A stretch of DNA of 64,000 nucleotides from the NCBI GenBank assembly GCA_936450465.1, contig OW388302.1:57662459-57726458 (forward strand), written 5' to 3'. Under the pieces are notes generated by a model, which did no database searches, was not told the DNA's origin, and worked only from the letters and a program-made list of their open reading frames with translations. The DNA is from Gibbula magus. Lineage: Eukaryota > Mollusca > Gastropoda > Trochida > Trochidae. This document shows, piece by piece, positions 1 through 10,537 of this stretch (position 1 is the first letter of the stretch; the number at the start of each line of letters is the position of its first letter). A program made the translations under genes and the position numbers.

Positions 1-682
1 ATCTTTGCCAGTAACCACTAGACCATTTGGCTCAGCTACCAAAAGCGTAAATTGTTTCGCTCTTATCATATCAATGTTGAACAATGTATACATATATATC
101 TCACATATTGTCATAGATTTGCATGTCCAGGATAAAAAATTTTCAAAAATTGAGTTCTGGTTGGATCAATGTAAAACTTTTACAGTGATACAACCAGATT
201 TCTCCAGCTTGATTGGAATTCATCTCCGCCTGAAGTACATAATTTAATGGACTTTTCCGAAGACAATTTAATCAATGTCATTAGATTTAGGCCTACCTAC
301 ATTTTTACATTGAATAAAAACGTTTCCCATAGATCGCCATATTGAATGATTTCCCAACTATGTAGGCATTTTGTGACAACTTATTGTCATTCCCTAAACA
401 ACCTATAGAACATTAAACAATCATATGAGGTTGTAGCCAAGATGATTCCTTACGAACTTGATAAAACTTAATGTTTAAAGGATGGCACTAAATTATCGTG
501 CAAGTCAATGGAAATAACGTCACCCTATGAATTTAATAAGAGGCACGAGCCTATATTCTGCTTTTAAATTAATTGGAAACATTTATATCTATGAACACCA
601 ACAAAACTTATACTTATGAATATGTTTTATGAATTGAGAACATTTCATTTGAATGAAGGCGAAGGCCTACTAAAACTTCGAA
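1..682. other. AT-rich sequence, no feature recognised
   Basis: No reading frame with a recognisable domain, no inverted or tandem repeat and no splice-bounded exon was seen. The short open frames are what AT-rich non-coding DNA gives by chance. Confidence 0.5.
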
Positions 683-753
683 AATATCTAGGCCCTGATT
701 ACACTGGTTGAAATATCAGCATCAGGAATGCTAAAATAGTAAAAAAACATGCT
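683..753 (+). repeat. 71-bp sequence identical to 58434-58504
   Basis: These 71 bases match 58434-58504 without a mismatch, by eye. At 58434 the sequence directly follows the end of a LINE reading frame and directly precedes a Penelope-like coding segment. Here it is followed by unrelated DNA. It is either a LINE 3' tail or the left edge of the large duplication. Confidence 0.8.
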
Positions 754-2216
754 AAAATTACCGAATTTTCGTTTCAAATCATATCATCACAACAAACAAA
801 ATCGCCAAAAAAGGTTTGTTATATGGTATGACGTCGCTCATGACACTAACGTAACGTTACACTCATTATGGCAGTCATACCATACCGTAGAATACATAAT
901 GAAAATACATTGGGATGTTTTATCCAAACGGAAAGTTCTTTGGACGTGTTAGCGCAATTGCTGGTGATTACAAGGAAACTTTACAACTTTACCGAGCTCA
1001 ACTATTATTTTTAGCAAGTTTCTATTTTAGTTTTTTGTAGGAAACACATAACGTAGAATACAGGCCTAACGATAGTTCTTTAATTTCTAAAAATTCAATA
1101 ATTTAATCTGACAATTGTTTCTATCTTTCTTTTCTTTAATATTCAACACAAATGAATAACTGAATGTATTTAAGTTCACTGCAGATAACATTTAGTTCCC
1201 AGTACATAACGTAGAATACATGAAAATAGCGACAATAAACATTTGGTATTTTAAGAAATTTGAGAAAAATGTTAACAGTTCTGCTTGTTGAAAAAAATGA
1301 GTAAAGGTTATTTTATATTTGGACATGTGTTATCGCATCCATGAGTTATGAGTGAATCTCAGTTGCTACGTCAACGTGACAGTTCTTCTTGGCGACATTG
1401 CTAATTTGACATGTTCTAAGATTACTAAGGCCTCTCTAAAAATATCAACAGAATAATGTAACATTTGATCTGTCGTTCGTATTACGAATTCAATTTGATC
1501 TTGTATCGATCTTACATTGCACCATAATTTATTAACGTTACATTCATTATAAAAGAACCGATTTATAAGGACGACGTCATTATTTACTAATTGTGCACTT
1601 TCATTGATAATGAGTGAATTATAGCAGTAAGGTGAATCAGCTTGCATATGTCACCGACTGAACTGCCGTGACGTGAAGGCTTTGTGACGTCATTATCTTG
1701 CATTGCAACTGAGCGATTGCTACTTCACGTTTAACTAAGTTTTTCTCATTGGCGTTAATATTTCACAATTTAAACAAGTTGTTTAGTATGTCCGAAATTC
1801 AGAAATTTAGTTGAAAAAAGAGCATTAGTGGCAAACTATTTAGATGGCCGAATCTTGAAGGTGTGAGACAGTATGAATGGCGTATGAATATACAATTTGT
1901 ATTTTCATAGTCTCATCTGAGATCGTGATGTCTTTTTTGTTCTCGATTTTTGCGCATTAAAATGAACTTGGGTAAGAAAAATAATAACCAACTCGTTGCT
2001 CACAATAACGAATTTTCTGTCCCTCGCTAATGTTCGGAGATTATTACAATAATTAACTCGGGACAGTTTATCTGTAATTCTAGCTGAGAATACCATCTTT
2101 TGCTTTGTTGTATCAATGTGTGAGCTTCATCTATTTGTCTTTGTGTTACTAAACTATGTCTTCTGTTTTAATAGCAACCGTTAATATTAAACCTCACTTT
2201 TGTTTATATATTTAAT
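754..2216. other. AT-rich sequence, no gene recognised
   Basis: Unique within the window. The only regularity is a short motif GTAGAATACA seen three times (near 886, 1053 and 1211) and TGACGTCA-like motifs near 1686. No coding feature can be supported. It sits where the second copy of the duplication has Penelope-like coding sequence. Confidence 0.45.
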
Positions 2217-2236
2217 GATGAAGAAGACAACTATTT

Positions 2237-2668
2237 ATGGATGATCAACTTCAAGTAGGCATAGACACATACTTCTCCACGGCCACCCCACTCAAAACCA
2301 TCATTAGGGCTAATGGTAGGAAACACTCCACAGCTAAACAACAACCTAAAGGCGTAGTTTACAACATCAGCTGCAACTGTGGCAGTAACTACATTGGGGA
2401 AACATCCAGACCACTCAACATACGCATCAAAGAACACAAAACATCCACAATCAAGGCAGACAACAAATCAGCCATTTCAGAACACATCACCAAATTTCCA
2501 CAACACAACATCAATTGGGACGCTGTCAAAACACTCACAAACAACAAACATGATTACACCCACCGCCGTTTATCTGAAGCTTTACAAATTTTGAGACATA
2601 ACCCCTCTTTGAATAGAGATCAAGGCTATTTCATCCCATCAGCTTACAACCACTTAATCCACAAATAA
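2237..2668 (+). CDS. GIY-YIG endonuclease domain of a Penelope-like element, 3' fragment
   Basis: A 143-codon frame ending in TAA. The retroelement endonuclease nicks target DNA to prime reverse transcription. The GIY-YIG core reads GVVYNISC at about residues 39-46 and YIGETSRPLNIR at about 53-64, followed by EHK. The SAISEH segment (about residues 80-85) also fits the family. The first five codons, with the ATG, come from the inverted terminal fragment, so this start is accidental. True Penelope coding sequence begins at 2253 and matches 58601 onward. The reverse transcriptase is missing, so the copy is not autonomous. Confidence 0.8.
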   Translation: MDDQLQVGIDTYFSTATPLKTIIRANGRKHSTAKQQPKGVVYNISCNCGSNYIGETSRPLNIRIKEHKTSTIKADNKSAISEHITKFPQHNINWDAVKTLTNNKHDYTHRRLSEALQILRHNPSLNRDQGYFIPSAYNHLIHK

Positions 2669-2910
2669 TTAATCCACTCTACTCACTCTGGCTTCCATCA
2701 TTATCCTCCACTGATTGCTCACCCTCACTGCTGCATTGTATCCCCATCCCAACTTAATTAACTTACCTTCCACTGGTATCCATGTTATCACTACCTGCTT
2801 GTTACAGCTTTCATCTTATTGTTATCTCATCTTGTTGTCTTTGTTATCCCATTATCATACCAAAAATGTTTCATGTATATAACCTCTGATTGTATCATCT
2901 CTCCCATATG

Positions 2911-2945
2911 CTTGATAACGGTATACGGATCTATACCGAAACGTC
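2911..2945 (+). ncRNA. Degenerate hammerhead-ribozyme-like motif in Penelope tail
   Basis: The order TTGATAA, a 6-bp stem GGTATA/TATACC with a 6-base loop, then CGAAACGTC resembles the hammerhead core (CTGATGA, stem II, GAAAC, GTC) that Penelope-like elements are known to carry in their terminal repeats. The first core box departs from CTGATGA at the invariant C, so activity is doubtful. The copy near 59260-59292 has a further change (GAAATGTC). Confidence 0.45.
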
Positions 2946-3214
2946 GCTATTGTTAATAAAGAAGTTGATCATCCATAAATATTTGTCTTCTTCATCACAC
3001 CAGCTTCTAGAATGCCTCTCAAACAGAATATTTAGTGATGCTGTAAAATTAAACATGCTCATCAAATATACAACACCAATAATTAATTTGCCATCCATCG
3101 CATCTTATTTATGGACAAAGACTGCATTATATACGAAGCATATATGGTATAACAGTACGTCATTTTTTATACTCACCGTTGATAACTCAGCGTAGCCAAT
3201 TGAGTTCCTCTCAA

Positions 3215-4393
3215 TTAATCACTTGACTAGATATAACATTGAAGAATAAAGAGAGTTACCTCCCCACACCCTCGCTCCCCGCTAGGTGGCTACCCAGTGA
3301 CGTCATTCCTTCTTCCTGGAGCCTGGGCGCAGGCAGCTCTCAGACTCGCAGTGAGGGATAGCCACTCTGCACAGCGATTATCCTCCGAGAGGCGGAGGCA
3401 GAGGCAGAGGTGGCAGTATGCGTGAGGGTCATACACGGATGAGTTCCTGATCCCCCACTGTCCGCAAAAGCCACAGTAGGGCGAAGCCATATCGGACAAC
3501 ACAATGTCAAAATCGCTAACCGACGCAGGAGAGAAGTGCAACACTTACACGTGGCCGGTCCAGTGACGCACGCACGCACGCACACACGCAGGCGCACCGA
3601 ACCAATAATCAATAGTACAGACGAAGACGGCTGACAACGCCTGAAAAACGACTAACAAGGTAGCCGAAGCCTAACGTTTGAATGCCTAAGGTACCTGTCC
3701 GTCAGGTAAGCAAAGCCAAACCCCCAAGGGGTGATGCCGTCAATAAGGTGTTGTTACGAAACGGCATCATTTCGAAACGCTCTGTCCGTTCCGGGCGTGG
3801 AGCCCTAACACCAATCAAACAGGGTCGTCACATGCAATCAAACGGCGTCGTTTCGAAACGCTCGGTCCGCCCTGCCTATCTGTTAGGTGACGAAGGCCTA
3901 ACGCCTCTGAAGGCCTTGTCGCGAAACGCTGTCGGAGGAAGGTAAATGAGAGGACAGAGCACAGAGCGTCTGGAGAGAACTAGAGGCAGTCAGACGACAC
4001 ACCTCCATATGACACTTCTAGCGAGTAGCGTCAGTCCTCCGAGATCATGTAACAACGGCTCTTGCAGGGGTGTGCACATGCTGCAAAAGTTTAAAATAAC
4101 ACGTCTGCAGTCAACACAGCCAGGAGCGCTGACCTCGATAACCCGCTGCAGTGGAGACTACACACTGCAGAAGGAAACCAAAAACCTCTCTCCAAGCCCA
4201 AGCTTGGGTAGGTCGAGGTTATTCAATCAAAATTCCACAAAATTAACTAACTATGAGAGCAGCATGAACATACGTCCTAGCTTGCTCGCGACAGAGGATC
4301 GAGGCCTCACTAGTTAAGCCAACTAGCGGGGAGCGAGGGTGTGAGGTGGTAACTCTCTTTATTCTTCAGTGTTATATCAGGTGGAGTGATTAA
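3215..4393 (+). mobile_element. 1.18-kb non-autonomous DNA element with TTAA ends
   Basis: The left end (3219-3310) and the right end (4295-4389) are inverted repeats sharing TATAACA, GAAGAATAAAGAGAGTTACC and CACCCTCGCTCCCCGCTAG. TTAA sits immediately outside each end (3215-3218 and 4390-4393), the target duplication typical of piggyBac-like elements. The GC-rich interior has a direct repeat around TTTCGAAACGCTC (near 3769 and 3851). The open frames on both strands have no recognisable domain. A near-identical copy lies at 59562-60740. Confidence 0.75.
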
Positions 4394-4594
4394 CCAGCGA
4401 GCCACGCCCGTTGTTGTTGAATTCACCGATAGGGGTCGACTGAGCTATGCACAGGACCATGCACGTGCCACCACCTGCCAGAATTTTATCTGTTGTCTTA
4501 GTGGTAGCTGGAGGAGATGGTGTAGGACAGGGGATATGGCCCTGACGTGTTGTGTTGGTGGTGCATGTTCTTGATATCAGATGTCATATAAGTT
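4394..4594 (+). repeat. Interspersed repeat, class unknown
   Basis: The first part (GTCGACTGAGCTATGCACAG region) recurs near 50310-50395. The second part (GAGGAGATGGTGTAGGAC region) recurs near 11755-11860. Parts of one family therefore occur at three places, one inside the large duplication. Confidence 0.6.
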
Positions 4595-5086
4595 TTCTTA
4601 CTAAAATAAAGTACTAACTATAAATAAGTGTACCAATTGCTACATATTCTCCTGAATCAATAAAAAAGTTCTAAAACGAATGTACATGGCTCGGTTAAGC
4701 CATGCGAGTCCATTTCCAATTAAGTTGCCATTTTAATGTGTTCACCTGTTGTGTTGACATGATGTAGCAATACCTAAAAACTCAAATAGAGTTTAAAATA
4801 TGGTACAATGGTGGAATGATCAACCACCTTGCTGTCTGAGCTCTCAAATTATCACGAGACCTACAAATCTACCTCTCACACTGAGGAGTTCCACACCACT
4901 GTCGCTTCATACGACACATCATTTTCTATGAAAAATATGGATAACTGTTTTCTATGGATATCGCTTATCGGGACATATAACCCATTAATGTAGCAATATA
5001 TTGTATATACCGGTTCTTTAATAATAAATTGCAAATTTGAGAAAACATAATATGCAAAAAAGGGGCTGCAGCGCCTTTAATACATT
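4595..5086 (+). mobile_element. MITE of the AGGCGCTGTAGC family, left end missing
   Basis: The body matches the full-length member at 55809-56171 and the copies at 11886-12319, 33466-33840 and 36623-37060. The right terminus CTGCAGCGCCTTTAA is present near 5071-5085. The left terminus is replaced by the preceding repeat. Confidence 0.65.
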
Positions 5087-5414
5087 ACAGAGAATTATAG
5101 AAATGCCATCACTTTTTAATAGAATAGTCATGTCCTTCCTCCAACTGATGCCATTATTGAAAATACAACTGTTCCCTTTTATAGGACAGAACAAATGTTG
5201 TTCCCATAACCAATCAAACATTAATGCTACATCAGTATATACAAACATGAAACTTCTACACAAAGGAGATAAACATACTGTGTTTGAAAATCAGCGGCAT
5301 ATAACTGAATAGACCGATCCATTAAGCCCCGCCCCTACGAGTTTTCAACCAATCAGGGCGCCGTATTATTGACCTACTGTGGCGAGATTACTTCCTCGGA
5401 CATCAACAAGCAAT

Positions 5415-5606
5415 ATGGCGGGTTCTCTGCCCGACGGAAGGGAATGTCGTCGATACGTTTTCCGAATGAAATCAGCCTTGTCATGCGTAAAATATCGATG
5501 ACACTGTGTTTGAAGCTTGAGAGGTTGACCCCCTAATCGGAAATGCACATGAAATAAACTATTTCTCCTTCCGATCGGAGATACAATAAAAACAATGAGG
5601 ATCGAG
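5415..5606 (+). other. Candidate first exon with a frameshifted 58-codon ORF
   Basis: An ATG at 5415 is followed by sequence that reads as a 58-codon frame in the other copy (61761-61937). Here it is shifted by single-base differences near 5428 and 5530 and stops after 28 codons. A consensus donor GAG|GTAAGT ends the segment at 5606. Acceptor-like TTTTCAG at 6140-6146 and a further donor at 6257 suggest a spliced transcript with little coding capacity. Confidence 0.3.
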
Positions 5607-7394
5607 GTAAGTGCATGCCAAGATTGGTTTGTTTACATCAAAAACTGGAAAATATTTGTTTGCAATGCGTAAACAATAGTTGCTATTTTAGGTTCATTGT
5701 GATTGTATCACAGGCCGATTTATTTAACAGAATATTTGTTTTGTATATTCTACAAAAATCTATGAACAACGTTTTGAAAGTAAACACATTTAGACTTTCC
5801 TGATGTTTTCAGGATTCCATGCCACTTTAGTCAGTTCTGTACTGTACAGTAGGCCTTGTGTAGACACATTTCTATGCCTACTGTATAGGTCGACAACAAT
5901 GACAGTTTGATCTACAGTCAACACAAATGAAATTAATCAAATATCCTTATAACTTTGTATGAATTTATGAATCAATGAAATACTTTTAAAATTTAGTTAG
6001 TCATGTGCAGGTAAGCTTGGAATATTTAAATTTGTTACATATATAATATTTAGAAAACTCCATAACATTAATAACAATATAATGATCAAAATATTTTCAA
6101 ATTTGATTTAATCATCATAGTCAATTGATTTGTTTTATATTTTCAGATTCCAATTAATGTGTGACACCTGGATTGGATAACAGATTCAATCAGCCACTGT
6201 TGTGTCATCAAGGCTAAACATGACAATGAGACGAAATAAAGCTATTGGTTAGCAAAGTAAGTATGAACCCCATTTACAATTGCATGTATACATATAATAT
6301 AATACATATTTTGCAAATAGGGACATATTCTTGTACATGACAAATTTTAATTTCTATATAAATACTAAATTTGTCAGATAATAATAATAGTCTGACAAGG
6401 GTGAATTTTAATGTCTATTGATAAGAATGAATCATATTGTTATGACTAGCTAAAACATATATAACCTGGGATGTACATTTCCCTTATATGTACACTTGAT
6501 TAAAACCATAGGCAGCAGCTTAAAATTGGATTAAAAGTGTTGTCATAAATTTCAACAAATACAATTATTTATTAATTTACCTTGAGCCATTTGTTTTTTG
6601 GATTCTTTAAGAATAATCTGTTAATAGTCATTTTAAAAAATATATTTATTTAATAATATGCTTCTGTGACTTTTGGGATTTATCTTCGCTTTTACCAACT
6701 TGGAAAGTGTGGAAAATTATTTGTTGACATTCTGTTTTTCAAAATGTATGAATACAATTTAATTTTCAATTATTAAGTTTTCCAGAATATTTCTAACATT
6801 TCACAACAAGATAACAATTAAGAGAATGATATCAATAATTGCAAAACTTTATGCATGGTAACAATTATTATTTTATTTTTCAGACTCACAAGATCAGAAG
6901 AAATAGGGACAACTACAGGATGTATGAGAGTATCAAGCTGAACATCCATTTAAATCTAAGTAAATAAGCAGCATGACAACAAGTACCTTATTTGTTGTTC
7001 TTGTATAGGATAATAAATGTACTCATTGATTGTTAATTATCTCATATATTCATGAATATAATAAACTCTGAAATTCTACATTAAGGAAAATTCATAGTCA
7101 GTCAGTGTTATATTTTCTTATGCTAGTAATTTACAATTAAATATTATGGAATAATTATATTTTAGATGGCTTATTTGCAAAAAATGTAAACAAAACTGAA
7201 ATGAAACAATATAATTGAAATGCACGTGTCTGTGTCTTAACACTTTTACTTAGGAACTGTTAGCAACAAATGGAGAAACAGAACAGCTCTAATTTGTTTC
7301 TATATTCAACATTCAGGAAAATCATATCGTATCGTGTGTTGAAGAACACTTAATATTTTACGGTTCCATGCATTTTTATAAATAGACCAAAAAC

Positions 7395-7571
7395 ATGGAT
7401 AGGCGGACACGTCATGTTGAAGTTAGATTTCTTCAGGGCCGCATTCATTTAGTAAATGTGACAACATATACTGAGTTAATCACCCTATTCTTACCACAAA
7501 AAATATATGCAAGTCAAGATAAAATGGCAGGAAATGTATTCGATCTCGGCCTTGGCAAAGTAAATTTCTGA
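7395..7571 (+). CDS. 58-codon hypothetical ORF inside the inverted-repeat element
   Basis: An ATG-to-TGA frame starting MDRRTRHVEVRFLQGR and ending LGLGKVNF. The copy at 63743-63919 has the same length, and the one difference noticed is silent (GTT/GTC valine). There are no known motifs, and the protein is short and mildly basic. Conservation could simply reflect a recent duplication, so coding status is unproven. Confidence 0.3.
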   Translation: MDRRTRHVEVRFLQGRIHLVNVTTYTELITLFLPQKIYASQDKMAGNVFDLGLGKVNF

Positions 7572-7835
7572 CCTTTTATATCGTTACGGTAGACCAGTTT
7601 TTTGTGATCTAAATATTAATTCAATGTAGATTGTGTTCTAAAATTTACAGTTTGGTTATCAAAAGACATCATTATTTTCGTTTCCGTGACATGACAACGC
7701 TTCAAAACGCCGTAGACGCCTGCAAAATATGTCGTTCTCAGCAAAAAAGCCCTTCAGACACTTCAGCATGTTTGTCCGAGGTTGTCTGTTGCTAGGGACG
7801 GTTGCCATGGGGCGGGGCTTAATGGATCGGTCTTT

Positions 7836-7911
7836 TATTATAGCTCTAAATTTAATTTTAAGTCGAACGCGTTGCGTGAGGCTCTAAACGGATAATTTAG
7901 AGCTATAATAA
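7836..7911 (+). mobile_element. 76-bp palindromic MITE inside another element's terminus
   Basis: Perfect 17-bp inverted ends TTATTATAGCTCTAAAT (7836-7852) and their complement (7895-7911) enclose about 42 bp. It interrupts the right inverted terminus of the 2.7-kb element between TCGGTCT and ATTCAGC, so it inserted later. The TTATTATAG ends are compatible with a TA-target family. Confidence 0.65.
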
Positions 7912-7957
7912 TTCAGCTAAATGCTGCTGATTTTCAAACAGTATGCTTATCTCCATT

Positions 7958-8744
7958 TTACCATAACAACGATTTAGTATTGAACTATATTCAGAAGCAT
8001 TGAATCGGTAGTGATTTGTCATTCGACACCGTGCAGAAATTCCACGGCCCGATATTTACAAAGATGTGACGTATTTGTATTTTTATTTTGTCGAGTGACA
8101 TAGCTTGTTATAAGGCTTCGGAAAACAGGGAAAGTTTCCGAATGTGGAGGGAGGCCACTCTATTCTGTAGACGATAGCGTTTTGCAACCGGCATCAGCGT
8201 TCGGGATAATTTCTGCAGTATTTTCGAAATTGACATAGTTATTATTGTAAATAAAGTTTTAGGTAAGTTTATTCTTCATTCCGACAGTTTCCTGGTGATA
8301 TACTGTCCGGTTTTAAGATGTTGTCATCTGAATTGAGTTTATTCAGGAACCTTTATGAAATATGCCAGTTGAGTGACAGATTTTTCGAACTGCATTGTTC
8401 ACTTTCGCCGTTTTTATCGGTTCCAGATTTATTAACATAATTATTTATTTATGTCATTTCGTTCACAGCAACGGATCATATGAAAAAAAATATTCAAGCA
8501 TGCAAGTATTCGGAGAATTCATGCATTCGCTATTGTTGCCTGACAACAAACTTATTCTTGCGCAAAAGACAAAGTAAACAGAGCACTGTTATCCAATTTA
8601 TACTGTCTCTGATTTTTCACAGTAGCCAATCAGAAACGACTATTTCGCAAAGTTATGGTAGAATTAATATTAACAAGGAGATGAGAAGGTTATTTAGTAT
8701 TAATTAATGAAAAGTAGTTTAGTTTAGTTTAGTTTCTGATCACA
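7958..8744. other. No gene recognised
   Basis: AT-rich DNA with a short AGTTT tandem run (about 8715-8735) and no supported coding feature or inverted repeat. Confidence 0.45.
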
Positions 8745-9301
8745 CAAGTCTTTGAAAGGGTCAACTTGATATGAACTTCAGTGACAGGACTTTAAACCTA
8801 GATGCTACTTGGAACCTTTATAAACAATGAGTCGTGGGACAAAAACAGCACACAGCTTTTACTCTTCATGATCTCTTTTCAATTCTCCCCAATTTGCACA
8901 AACATTTCCCTTACACTTTTCATCAAAACCTAGTGGGTTTTATAAGTCAAAGCTAAATTTTCACATCCAATTGATCTTTTACAATTCTGTTAGTTTTTAG
9001 TTTTTTTTAGTTTTTTATTTCATAGAGTTTGCATTGATGGAATGAAATCAAAGATATTCTCCACTTTTAGGATTTAATTAAAAATTATTTACAAAATTAA
9101 TGTCAAGTTTTAATTCAAGTTGAGTTGTATGTTGGGAATTATCTCCCTTGCATTGCCATTTCCGCCAGAGGGCGTTTCGCTTCGCTGTAGATAGCATGCT
9201 CGACCCGCAGGTCGCTTTTGCTGATAACTTTTTGCATCTGGACTTATGAACGATGGCTTCTGAACGACCTAAGAGAATAGGCGCTGAGAAGACCGAGTGA
9301 C

Positions 9302-9580
9302 ATGATAATTGCGGAAAAGTGTGGTGAGGACTCGTTCGTCGAATTCAATGCGGACCGAAGTTCACATGATGCCGATGGACCCTCGGGGGGATATTCCATC
9401 TTCGACGAGTGTGGAGCAGCACAGAAGGAATGTGAGCGCTTGGAACATGAACTTAAGTTACTGAAGGTTGAACGTAGGAGGACGGAACTAGAACGAGAAA
9501 TCGTACTGGAACGAGAAAGGCTTCACTCCATGAATCGACAGTCACGTGACCCACCATGTGATCGGAGCTCAAGGAGATAA
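9302..9580 (+). pseudogene. Gag-like coiled-coil fragment
   Basis: A 92-codon frame. Its C-terminal half is strongly charged and helical (ECERLEHELKLLKVERRRT, then repeated RE/ER pairs), as in the N-terminal region of retroelement gag proteins. It stops abruptly and the presumed continuation is broken. The retroelement origin is inferred from the downstream fragments rather than from a diagnostic motif here. Confidence 0.4.
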
Positions 9581-10235
9581 AGAAGTGCTAGTCGTCACAT
9601 TGAAAGTACCACTACCAGGTGAGCTGCTTGATCACGCAACGGGAACAAAGGCTTTGAGAATAATAGACTTTGTGTGGCATGAGTCAGGGATTAGATAGGT
9701 CGAAATAGACATTGGACAGGGAGCCAAGTTAAATTTTTGAAAAAGAAAGCCTAAACTCACTGACATTTCCAATGAACAATGGGGCTATGCAAACAGTCGA
9801 ATAATGGCATAACTAGTAGCTACTGGCAAACTTCGAACCCCTGATGCATACACAAGCGACACATTCAGACTAGCCTCTCGCTATACTTGGAAAAGTGATG
9901 TAAGTTACGACAGTTAATACAGAGAGCGCCAGGCCAAGATGGTTTCGAGTGGGGTACTTACTTGCAGGATTTAAGAGATGTACAGTTGGTACCAATAGCT
10001 TTACACAACCTTTTATACAGTAGCATACCGTTGCAGGAACGCAGGCCTTTTACACCAAGCAATATGGCTGGCAAGGAGATTTGCCGCAGTTACAGTAGGC
10101 CGGGACACATCTTCCAGAAGAGACTGTATGTGTGTGTTCACTTCTTACCAGCCGCATAGCGATTTGAGACACGCTAATTTTGTTTAAAAAAACTTCCAGA
10201 CTCAAGGAAATCTCAACAGCAACCAGTCAAACCCC

Positions 10236-10537
10236 TACAACAATCAGGCCTAAACTACAAAGCTTGGGACATTCTTTTGCCGCTGGACAATGTTCATAGA
10301 GATTTTATTTTGACCGGTGTACGAGATGGTTTCCACATTACTGGTAATGAGCATAAAGACGTCAAACCTGTTTGTGTAGAAAATGCCTTTTCGTTAAAGC
10401 AGTATAGACATCAAGTAGAGTCTGAATTGAAGGAGGAATTGGTTAGGAATTACAGCATTGTGAATGAACGATACATTGATGCTAACGAGGATCAACACTT
10501 GCAGTCAGTGGCAAAAATGTTGGTCTCAATTGAGTGA
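10236..10537 (+). pseudogene. Retroelement fragment, region before the RT (DIRS-like)
   Basis: The frame reads PLDNVHRDFILTGVRDGFHI, then ENAFSLKQYRHQVESELKEE and VRNYSIV. This follows the pattern D..F..YI..G...GF.IG ... N..SA..HP..V...L..E...G.I..P that I know from DIRS-type retroelements just before the reverse transcriptase. No RT follows, so it is a truncated relic. Confidence 0.4.

Larger units (their letters stand above)
2217..2998 (+). mobile_element. Penelope-like element, 5'-truncated copy 1
   Basis: The 3' part of a Penelope-like retroelement. It contains the end of a GIY-YIG endonuclease frame, a 3' UTR and a terminal sequence. The first 36 bases (2217-2252) are the reverse complement of the last 36 (2961-2996) with one mismatch, so the copy begins with an inverted piece of its own 3' end. 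Such inverted terminal fragments are known for Penelope-like elements. A second copy at 58505-59346 lacks the inverted start and extends further into the coding region. Confidence 0.8.
2253..7660 (+). repeat. 5.4-kb direct repeat, copy 1 of 2
   Basis: About 5,408 bases match 58601-64000 in the same orientation, about 56.3 kb away. Only scattered substitutions and small indels are visible, such as an 8-base indel near 4110 and single-base indels near 5430 and 5530. The copy spans a Penelope-like tail, a TTAA-flanked MITE, two other repeats and most of an inverted-repeat element, so the mosaic was copied as a unit. The window ends inside copy 2. Confidence 0.93.
5263..7957 (+). mobile_element. 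2.7-kb element with ~70-bp inverted ends around two tiny ORFs
   Basis: The left end (about 5263-5336) and the right end are inverted repeats sharing GGAGATAA(A/G)CATACTG, GAAAATCAGC and ACCGATCCATTAAGCCCC. The right end is split by a 76-bp MITE into 7810-7834 and 7911-7957. Inside are splice-like signals (donor 5607, acceptor 6146, donor 6257, acceptor 6883) and a 58-codon frame near each end. No transposase domain is recognisable. It looks like a non-autonomous DNA transposon or one carrying captured sequence. Confidence 0.6.

Noticed and set aside
3290..4317. Several 80-120-codon frames on both strands
   Set aside because: They lie wholly inside a GC-rich MITE, have no domain and overlap each other. 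GC-rich DNA lowers stop frequency.
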